Of a DNA stretch of 64,000 nucleotides, positions 55,256-64,000 are shown in pieces; positions within the stretch are counted from its first letter, which is position 1, and each line of letters opens with the position of its first letter. The position numbers were made by a program, and so were the translations under genes. The notes beneath the pieces were generated by a model. The model was not told the DNA's origin, ran no database searches, and worked only from the letters and a program-made list of their open reading frames with translations. The DNA comes from Areca catechu (Eukaryota > Streptophyta > Magnoliopsida > Arecales > Arecaceae). The stretch spans positions 2,523,001 to 2,587,000 of the forward strand of contig CM038046.1 of the NCBI GenBank assembly GCA_021397845.1, in the 5' to 3' direction.

Positions 55256-56519
55256 TGTTGCCTAGTGATGCAATCCAAGAAGGGAGGTGAATTGGATTTT
55301 AAATTTTTTTTACAATTATGTGCCAATTCAAAACAAGTGTTTAGGAAACAAGCAATCACAAACATAATAAATTTTAGTGGTTCGGTGTACTCCAAGGTAC
55401 CTACATCCACTTCCCAAGTTCTCCTTTGGAATTTCATTATAATCACCAAGATTACGGTCGATTAATTTTCCGGGCTCACTAATCAAAATCCAACTTGTTT
55501 TCACTGGGCTCACAAGTCAAAACCTAACTTATTTTCACGGGCTTCACAAGTCAAAACCCTTTAGTTTTATAGGCTAACCGAAAACCTCTTAATTTTACGG
55601 GATAACCAAGAACTTGGTTGGTTTTTCAAAGCTAACCAACAACCTTGATGATTTTCCGGGCTAACCAACAACCCAACTTGTTTTCACGGGATCACAAATC
55701 AAAACCCTTGTTGGTTTTCATCACATAGGCTCACCAACAACCTAGATACTAGTTTCAATTCCATTGAAATTAGTAAGCAATACAAGCATAAGTATGATAA
55801 TGAAAATATAAAAGCTTTCTTACAAAAAGCAGATATTTTGTTGAGGAACTTGATTGATGTTGTTGATCTTGTCTCCATGTTGTTGTTGAAGCTTCAAAGG
55901 ATGCTTGAAGATAAGGACTTGGAATGCTCTCTTTGAACTTGAATGTTTGAAGCCTCAACTCTCTTAAAATATGAATCTTCAAGAATATTCAATTGGATCT
56001 TCAAAGAATTTATCAATCAATCCAAAGAATCCAATCCCCCCTCTTAGAATTGCTTCCCCTTGTGTTTAAATAACCTCCCAACACTTAAATGACCGTTTGT
56101 AGACATTGGAGAGGAAAAACTAGCCGTTAGAAGCAAGTTGGGGAAGTTCTGCACTTCAGAAAAAACCAGCCTTACACTAAGTGTCAACACTTCATTTGGT
56201 GAGTTGATATCTTGAGTTGATACTTAGATCGACACTTGAGTTAGCACTTGGAAGCAACTTGAATTCAGCATATTCTATCTTTATTTTGGTCTCAGGCCTT
56301 AAGTCGACCTGTGAGTCAACACTTGGCATGCCGATGCTGAAATTTGTCCAAATTTAAATTATGAGCTCTTCAAGATTTTTCTCATGATCCAAAGCCCTTA
56401 TAACTTGAAAATCCATGGCTTCTTCAACTAAATGACAAGCTTTTCACTCTTGAGTACCTGAATCTGATAAATACTTTTAACACACATTAGTACTCAAATA
56501 TATTTAAATATTTTATCAT
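55256..56519 (-). repeat. Older Sirevirus LTR, interrupted
   Basis: The left edge TGTTGCCTAGTGATGC corresponds to the minus-strand LTR end GGCAACA. It is colinear with the LTR at 56520-57987 (TTTTAGTGGTTCGGTGTACTCC; GGCTCACCAACAACC; clusters of CAACACTT). It stops at TTTTATCAT where the younger Sirevirus inserted, about 25 bp short of the LTR's other end. That remainder lies beyond the window. Confidence 0.7.
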
Positions 56520-57987
56520 TGTTGCCTAGCTAGGTAGTCCAAGAGGAGGGTGAATTAGGTATATTAAAAAATTTAAGCAGTTATGTGCTTTAGTTTTAGT
56601 GTTTGTGTAACTAAGTGATTGTACCAAGAAGATATACAGTAAAAATAATAAATTAAATGCAGAGTAATAAAAAGCAAGTAATAAAGGAGGTAATTATATA
56701 CAAACATCAAGATTTATAGTGGTTTGGTACACTCCAAGAACGTACATCTACTTCCCAAGCTTTCTTTTAGGTATTTCACTATAATCTCTTCAAGATTACA
56801 ACCGACTTGTTTTCCAAGGCTCATAAATCAAAACTTAAGTTGGTTTTATCGCCTAGGCTCACCAACAACCTTTACAACATTTTTTAATCAGGGCTAACAA
56901 GTCAAACCCAAGTTGGTTTTGTCTCTTAGGCTCACCAACAACCTTTAGCACTAGTTTCAATACCTTTGAAACTAGAACAAATAAATGAAATCAAGTATAC
57001 ATGAAGTAAACAAAGAATTAGCTCCTTAATTAGCAGAAATAAATGTCATTGAAGCTCTCTTGGTTGCATGAGTTGACTTCTCCTTGGAATCTTTTGCATG
57101 CACACATTTAGTTAAAGACTTGAAAGCTCAAACCCTAAAAAATGGAAGCCCTTTTCAGGTAGAATCTCTTAAAATATCTCTTTGTCTTTTCAAATGATTG
57201 GACTTTGTCTCTTCTTGATTCTCTTTCTTTCTTATTGACTTTGAGAGGTTTGGTGAGTGTTAAATAGCTCAAATCCACTGAAAAAGTCATTGGAGATCGT
57301 TGGATGGATCAAACTAGCCGTTTAGAGCCATTTAGAGACAAATCATAATTTTTGAAAAACTAGCCGTTGCACCAAGTGTCGATACTTGGATTTTTCACGA
57401 GTCGACACTTGGATCATTTCAAGACAAAAACTTGAATTTCATGCGCTCTGCTCCATTTCTAGTCTTAGGCTATGAGTCGACACCTTGAGTCGATACTTGG
57501 ACCGTGAGTCGATATCTTGAGTCGACACTTGAGAAACTTCAGAAAATACAAGTTCTGTTCATTTTGTTCTCAGGCGATGAGTCAATCTTTGAAGTGTCGA
57601 CACTTGACCATGAGTCGACACTTGCTGTGCCAGTCTAAAATTTCTGCATGCCTGTCTTCTGAAATGTCGACACTTGATCCATGAGTCGATACTTGCTTTG
57701 TGCCATACCAAAAATGCATGCCAAACTCTAAAATTTTCAAGATTTTGTCCAATAATCCTTTAGATACATTTCCATAAAGGCCAAAAAAATTATTTTGAGG
57801 ATGTTCCAAGGTTAGGGGATCACTCAAACATTGAGAAATATCTTGCTTTGACATTTGTGAACTTGATACACTTGAATAGAGAATTTTACGTACTTATGAC
57901 CTGAAATGCATACTCAAATTGAAACATTAGTCTAAACACATACTCAAGATTTTGTTATTCATCAAAATCAAGGAGCCAAAGCCAACA
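56520..57987 (-). repeat. Sirevirus 3' LTR
   Basis: 1468 bp, from TGTTGGCTTTGGCTCC (57987, minus strand) to AGCTAGGCAACA (56520). It contains many copies of GAGTCGACACTTG and related palindromes, mainly at 57370-57690. Confidence 0.8.
57370..57690. repeat. Palindromic TGTCGACA cluster in Sirevirus LTR
   Basis: About twelve copies of (A/G)(A/T)GTCGA(C/T)ACTTG in 320 bp, several as the full palindrome AGTGTCGACACTTG near 57595 and 57665. The older LTR has a more decayed set at 56175-56330. Confidence 0.8.
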
Positions 57988-58002
57988 ATCTCCCCCTTTT
58001 TG
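57988..58002 (-). promoter_or_regulatory. Sirevirus polypurine tract
   Basis: AAAAAGGGGGAGAT on the minus strand, directly before the LTR start TGTTGG. It primes plus-strand DNA synthesis. Confidence 0.75.
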
Positions 58003-58553
58003 ATGATGACAAAACTTTGAGTATAAAAACAATTAAGTTCCAAAATAGACTAGTATAGTATCAACAGATCTGTAATTGAATGTCTTTACCAAAAATATTT
58101 CCACATTTATTTTTCAACAAAGTTCAAAGTTCATTCAGAATATTTCAAGAGTTTCAAAGGTAAAAATTTTCAAAAACTCTCCCTATCTTAAGTAACATTT
58201 GAAAAACATTTGAAATCAATTATATAACTTTTTATACCTTTTACAATACCATAACCTTTTATACCACTTATCTACGCCCCCTTTTTGTCATCAGTAAATA
58301 TAAAACAATAAGCATTAAAGGAAATTTTCTCCCCCTAAAACAGTACTTTCATCGTAATACAGCATTCATTTTGACAAAAGAAAGAGAGATCATAAAAACA
58401 ACATAAGCATACATAAACTGAACTTTCATTTAATAAAGGTTTCAATACAACATAAGCATAAATCAAAACATAAATATACATAAGCTGAAACATAAGATAA
58501 GCATAATCTAAACTACAAGCATGAAAATACAAGCATAACAAGTGTCTGTAAGG
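58003..58553. other. Noncoding region between env-like ORF and LTR
   Basis: AT-rich, no gene. Contains a second purine stretch (TTTTAGGGGGAGAAAA, minus strand, near 58330). Confidence 0.5.
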
Positions 58554-60260
58554 CTACTCCTCATCAGACGGAAGCTCAAAGAAGATAGGTGCCATGATCC
58601 TAGTGGTTGAAGATCTAGGGATTTTGTGGGTCAGGCTTCTAGTCCTAAGTGAAGGGCCAGAGCGAGGTATAACCCTAGAAGTTCTAGTAGAAGTATAGGA
58701 AGGAAAGGTCTCTACAGGTGTCTGAAAAGCTAAAGCAATGTCAGGCTGAACATCACTAGGATTATCTATAGTGTGATCATGAATATCCAATGTCTGTCCC
58801 TCCCTGCTGACAATCTGGAAGTCTGCTGCTCCACCACTATCATCACTATCAGAATCAACAACATCAATATCACCACCTACATCACCATCAGCTGTGCCAT
58901 CTCCATCTGTAGCTGTATCACCCTGATCAGGAGGAGTACCACCACCAGGAGAGGCATCATGTGTATCACCATGATTGTCGTCATCTGCTGATTGCGGAGG
59001 AGGTGGAGGTCCTGAAGGTCCTGTCGGAGGCAATAAGGATCTCAGTAGATCCTGTATCTCTGTGAAGCTGGCCTCCATCGACTGTCGGATACCTGAGAGC
59101 TGCTCATCCGTATGAGCCATAAGTCCATGAATCTCTATCTGAAGCCTGGTAGTCCGAACACCCAGTCCAATAACCTCCTCTCTAACATCAACTATCTGTG
59201 TTGTAATCCGCTTCTCGATGGTGGATACTGTCTCTGAAGCAATGCGAGGAGTAGTACCTGGAGTATGTGCAGATGCTGGTGTAGCTGGCTCAGACCCTGA
59301 TGCAGTGACTGGTGCAGGCCTCGGAGGGGTAGTATGCTCAGCAAGTCCAGATGGCCCTGCCTCGGCTACACAAAGCTCGTCCTCCTTGTCAAGCTCCTGA
59401 CCAGACTCTCTGCGCACCCAACGACCAGCCACTCTTCGGTAACCCATCCTATGAAGGGATTTCTCTCCATATGTATCTGTATGGAGGATCTCTTTGGAGG
59501 GCTCTCCCTCTAGTGGGATACCGAACTCATGAAAGATCCTAGTGAGCCCCATGCCGTAGGGTAAACAAAGACGGTGCTGAGTGGTGGCCTCACCCATTTG
59601 GTGTACCATGATCATCGACAAATTGATGGAAATTTGCTGTCTCAAAGATCCATCAGTAAAAGCTCTCGCTCGGTAATTAAATCAAACCTACCGGTCTTCG
59701 GAACCAAGATCCGAGCGATAATATGGTGTAAAACTCTCATCTCTACTGACAGCTGATTCACAGAAATAACTAACACTCCACTGATATCCTCCTTCTCCAT
59801 TATACATCAAAATGTAGCAACTCTATCGCCAACACAGTTCGCGGCCCTGCCACGAAGTGGAATCTGCCACACTCTACTAATAAGCTCAGGGGTCACTGGA
59901 ATCTGAATACCCCTGACCTTGGCAATCCATCTTAATCCATCAGTGGCTAAGGACCTGTAGAACTCCCTGATGAGCTGGGGATAATATCTCTCAGTCAGAG
60001 TGCCGAATGGGACAAGTCCAGCTCCTCTAAGCAGATCTCCAATGATAAAGCTCTCTGAATCTCAGAACTAGACATCCACTCTCTTGCTAGAGGCAATGGC
60101 CTTCCCTGCCACTCGTGCTGCTCCAGGGAAAATAGGTGGAGGCTGATCTTAGGTTTCTTGCTCATGCTGACCTGCGGGGTCCTGACGGACCTCAGTCCTT
60201 CTCTCTCTACTGGACTCACCCTACTCAGACCTTTTCTTGCGATAAGCCAACTGCTTCCTT
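58554..60260 (-). pseudogene. Envelope-like ORF of Sirevirus, broken upstream
   Basis: The 3' part, 59645-58554, is open for 363 codons. It has a conserved stretch (RLCLPYGMGLTRIFHEFG), then a Pro/Thr/Ser-rich linker, a helical segment (EKRITTQIVDVREEVIGLG), an Asp/Gly-rich acidic tract (VVDSDSDDSGGAADF) and a basic end. Upstream, frames to about 60180 read SKKPKISLHLF, EIQRALSLEICLEELDL and VTPELISRVWQIPLRG, which fits the 'putative plant transposon protein' domain found after pol in Sireviruses. Stops and frameshifts separate these pieces (for example near 59810 and 59650). No membrane segment or signal peptide is visible, so a true envelope role is not supported; function unknown. Confidence 0.6.
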
Positions 60261-60881
60261 GGTGACATTCCATAGAGACAACATAGAATAAAAGAAATAG
60301 GGAAGGAGGAAGTGAATCGAGAAAAGGAAGGAGGGAAGAGAAGAAGTACCGGGCTAACAGTGGACCAAAAGAGAAGAAATGGACCAAAAGATGAAGAAAA
60401 CCGGTGGGAAGGAGGGAGAATCCAAGCAAGAACCAGACCAAAAGTTGACCAAAAGGGGAAGGAAGGGTTCGGAGGAAAGAAAACCATGAAAGAGACAAGA
60501 AAAACTCAGGCCGAACCTCAGAAAAAACTATGAAGAATGGTGAGAAAATGGATGGATTGAAGACAAAATGAGAAGAAAAAGAATAAGATTACCCGAAAAT
60601 GGAGGGATAGGGCTGGAAATCCACTGTTCACGAAAGTTAGGAGGGTTTTTGGGACCATAAGAAGCTAAAGAGGGAGAAAAGAATGGGTCAATAAGGTTTA
60701 CGGGATGCCCTAAAAATCACAGACCCAACGGTCATGAGTCAACACTTCGAAATTGTTCAAGTGTCGACACTTCACATGAGTCGACACTTGGGCAATTTGT
60801 AAGTGTCGACACCAGACCATATAAAATCAGAATAAAATCCAATAAATTCCAATAAAATTCAAGAAGAGTTTAGGGGTCATT
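60261..60881. other. Noncoding spacer with palindrome cluster
   Basis: Between pol and the env-like ORF. Purine-rich on the plus strand at 60290-60560. At 60725-60815 four copies of the TGTCGACACTT-type motif recur, the same as in the LTR. Confidence 0.6.
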
Positions 60882-63800
60882 CTAAGTCGTATTTGAAGGG
60901 ATTTGAATCATTTTAAAGGATTTCATCAAGAATTTGAAGAGTTTAGACAAAAAGATCAATGATACATCTCTTTTAATTATGCAAAATCTATCTTCACTAA
61001 GGGGTTTTGTGAAAATATCAGCAAGTTGTCTATCAATACATACAAAATCAAGCATTACATCATCATTTTGCACATGATCTCTTATGAAGTGATGTCTTAT
61101 TTCAATGTGTTTACTTCTTGAATGTTGTACTAGATTTTTAGTTAAGTTGATTGTACCAATATTATCATATTTTATGGGTGTCTTAGTTAATTTTATGCCA
61201 AAGTCTTCGAGTTGTTGTTTGATCCATAAGATTTGAGCACAACAACTTCCGGCTGCTATATATTCGGCTTCCGCCGTAGATAGAGCAACTGAATTTTGTT
61301 TCTTGCTAAACCATGAGATCAAATTCATTCCAAGAAACTGGCAAGTTCTACTAGTACTTTTCCTATCCAGTTTATACCCAGCAAAGTCAGCATCAGAATA
61401 TGCAATCAATTCAATAGATGAATCTCTAGAGTACCAAAATTCTATATCAATAGTGCCAGACAGATATCTTAGTATGCATTTAACAGTTAATAAATGAGAC
61501 TCTTTAGGAGCAGACTGATATCTAGCACACATACATACACTGAACATTATATCTGGCCTACTTCCAGTCAAATATAACAATGAACTAATGATACCTCTAT
61601 ATAATTTTTGATCTACACTATTACCTGATTCATCTTTGTCTAATTTACAAGAATATCTCATAGGAGTACTTACTGATCTAGTAGTCCCCATTTCAAACTT
61701 CTTTAAGATTTATTTTGTATACTTAGCTTGGTTGATGAAGATCCCTTCTTTTGTTTGCTTGATCTAGAGTCCAAGGAAAAAATTAAGCTCTCCCATCATG
61801 CTCATCTTGAACTCTCCTTGCATAAGCTTGGCAAACTCTTGGCAAAGAACTTCATTAGTAGCACCGAAAATGATATCATCAATATATACTTGTACTACTA
61901 AGATATCATCATTCTTCTTTTTCAAAAATAATGTAGCATCTACATTTTCTCTAAAAAAATCATTTTCAAGCAGAAATTTACTTAATCTATCATACCAATC
62001 TCTTGGAGCTTATTTCAAACCATACAAAGCTTTATGCAGTTTAAAAACATGATCAGAGCATTCATGATTTTCAAAATCTGGGGGCTGTTCAACATAAACT
62101 TCTTTTTTAATAAATCTATTTAGAAAAGCACTTTTGATATCCATTTAAAATATTTTGAAATCCATGAAATATGCAAATACTAATAATAGTCTAATTATCT
62201 CAAGTCTAGCAACAAGAGCAAAGATTTCATCAAAATCAATCCATTCCTCCTGATTGCAGCCTTTGGTAACTAGCCTAGCTTTATTTCTAGTAACTACATC
62301 ATTTTCATCAAGTTTGTTTATGAAAACCTATTTTGTTCCTATTATTGAAACATTTGATGATCTTTCAACTAAAGTCCAAATTTTATTGCTTTTAAATTGA
62401 TTCAATTTATATTGCATAGTATTTATCCAATTGCAATCATTTTCAGCTTTTTAATTGATTTTGGTTCTATTTGAGAAATAAATGCTAAGTAATTACAAAC
62501 ATTTTTTATTGAGGAACGAGTACCTATCCCTTTCGATGGATCACCAATGATAAGCTCTTTAGGGTGTCCATAGGCATACCTCCACTCTTTAGACAATGGC
62601 TTGGGTGTTGATGTTCCAATTTCTTGTACTTTTCTTCATTTCCTTGATCACTATCTTGTTCTTTGGATGCTCCTTCATTGATTGTCATTCTTCCAAACTT
62701 TTGAATACATGTTTCATCATCAAGAGTATCTTCTTTTCTAGAAGATTTTTCATTAGTTTCACAAACACTACATGAATGGGTTCTTCAATAAGAAGAGTTC
62801 TTCTGTTAAAGATCCTGTATGCCTTGCTAGAAGTAGAGTATCCTAAGAAGATACCCCCATCTAACTTGGCATCAAATTTATTGAGATTGTCTTTACCATT
62901 GTTTAGAATGAAACAATAGCATCCAAAAATATGAAAATATTTAATAGTAGGTTTTCTATTTTTCCAATGTTCATATGGTGTTTTCTTCAAAATAGGTCAG
63001 ATTAAAATGCGATTTAAAACATAACATGTAGTATTTATGGCTTCCATCCAAAAATATCTAGATAAATCATTGTCACAAAGTATTGTGCGTGCCATTTCTT
63101 CAAGAGTCCTATTCTTTCTTTCTATCATCCCATTTTGTTAAGGTATCATAGGTACAGAGAAATTATGATCAATACCATTTTCATTACAAAATATTTTAAA
63201 ATCATGATTTTCAAATTCAGTACCATGATCACTACGTAAATAAATTATTGAAACACCTTTTTCATTTGAAACCTTTTTATGAAACTTGATAAATGAAGAA
63301 AAAGTTTCATCCTTGTGTGCCAAAAATATAATCCATGTAAAACATGAATAGTCATCTACAATCACTAAACCATACTTCTTACCTCCCAAACTAGTTATTC
63401 TAGTTAGTCCAAAGAGATCCATATGAAGCAATTCTAAGGGTCTAGTGGTAGATACTACTCCTTTAGGTTTAAAAGAAGATTTTGTTTATTTTCTAAGTTG
63501 AAATGCACTACAAATCTTATCTTTTTCAAAAGTGAGTTTTAGCAAATCTTTTATAAGATTCTTTTTGTTTAATTTTGAAATCAAATGCATACATACATGC
63601 CCTAGCCTATGATGCCAAAGCCAACTAGTTTCATTTGTCTTGGCTTCCTTTGCCACTAGACATTAACCATTTTTCATGGGTAGATCATCAAGATCAACCA
63701 TGTAAATGTTTTCATGCCTATGACCAATAAACTTGATGCCATTGTCATCTAGACTAGATACTATGCACAAAGAAGATTCAAAAACTACTTTAAATCCTTT

Positions 63801-63953
63801 ATCATAAAATTGACTTATACTAAATAAATTGTACTTTAAACCATCAACAAACAAAATATTATCAACATAAGTGGTAGGGGTGATATGGATTTTATCGAAA
63901 TCGACAACTTTATCCTTTCCATTATTACCAAATGTCACGTTTCCACCATTCAA
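60882..63953 (-). pseudogene. Sirevirus pol (protease end to RNase H), broken
   Basis: Minus strand. It opens with the region after protease (TTYVDNILFVDGLKYNLFSI, about 63860), followed by pre-integrase (WLWHHRLGHVCMHLISK). Next are the integrase core (HMDLFGLTRITSLGGKKYG, IVDDYSCFTWI, LRSDHGTEFEN) and reverse transcriptase (ARLVTKGCNQEE, SAFLNRFIKKEVYVEQPP, QVYIDDIIFGATNE near 61880). RNase H completes it (SDADFAGYKLDRKS, VALSTAEAEYIAAGSC, QLADIFTKPLSEDRF). The motif order and words are those of the SIRE/Maximus lineage. At least ten stops occur, many at conserved Trp or Gln positions (for example before QNGMIERKNRT), so no full product is made. The final 270-codon RNase H part is open. Confidence 0.88.
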
Positions 63954-64000
63954 AGCTTCTAGAGATGAGAATTATCTCACATCTCCAGTCATGTGTCTTG

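Larger units (their letters stand above)
56520..64000 (-). mobile_element. Sirevirus (Copia) with env-like ORF, cut by window end
   Basis: The parts on the minus strand, from the window edge, are pol (63953 to 60882), an envelope-like ORF (about 60260 to 58554), a polypurine tract and the 3' LTR (57987 to 56520). The 5' LTR, gag and protease are outside the window. The extra ORF after pol and the purine tract AAAAGGGGGAGA are Sirevirus hallmarks. The left target base set is ATCAT (56515-56519). Confidence 0.85.

Overview
This is repeat-dominated nuclear DNA from a flowering plant. Dense nested LTR retrotransposons of plant lineages (chromovirus, Tat, Angela-like, Tork-like, Sirevirus), FAR1-type Mutator-like elements and one intron-bearing plant DUF4378/TRM-type gene all support this. 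The element mix suggests a monocot, perhaps a palm, but I cannot fix the species from the sequence.

Layout. 1-7.1 kb: a Tat-type Gypsy element on the minus strand (leader, primer site, LTR), split by a young chromovirus (150-5175) whose two ends are 730-bp inverted copies instead of direct LTRs. 7.4-11.9 kb: decayed Angela-like Copia with its 3' LTR. 11.9-21.7 kb: decayed Tat element with pol on the plus strand, a minisatellite, an antisense accessory ORF split by a chromovirus LTR, and a 3' LTR. 21.7-31.9 kb: Copia elements nested in each other, including a complete 5.8-kb copy (24684-30528) with target-site duplication. 32-34.7 kb: sparse DNA with two MITE-like elements. 34.7-44.5 kb: a 9.8-kb Mutator-like element (MULE) with a FAR1/MULE/SWIM transposase, an oppositely oriented Ulp1-like (C48 peptidase) pseudogene and three blocks of tandem repeats sharing one short motif. 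46.0-52.1 kb: the single likely host gene, minus strand, four coding exons and 1020 codons before the stop. 52.4-54.9 kb: a small related MULE carrying a solo Tat LTR. 55.3-64.0 kb: a Sirevirus (Copia) with an envelope-like ORF, inserted into the LTR of an older Sirevirus and running off the window.

The genes do not form an operon or pathway. The most interesting points are the inverted-terminus retroelements, a 214-bp hAT-like MITE that sits in frame inside the host gene, the repeat-armoured Ulp1-carrying MULE and its small relative flanking the host gene, and a shared palindromic motif in LTRs of two unrelated Copia families. Coordinates of splice sites and repeat ends were read by eye; no alignment or database search was run.
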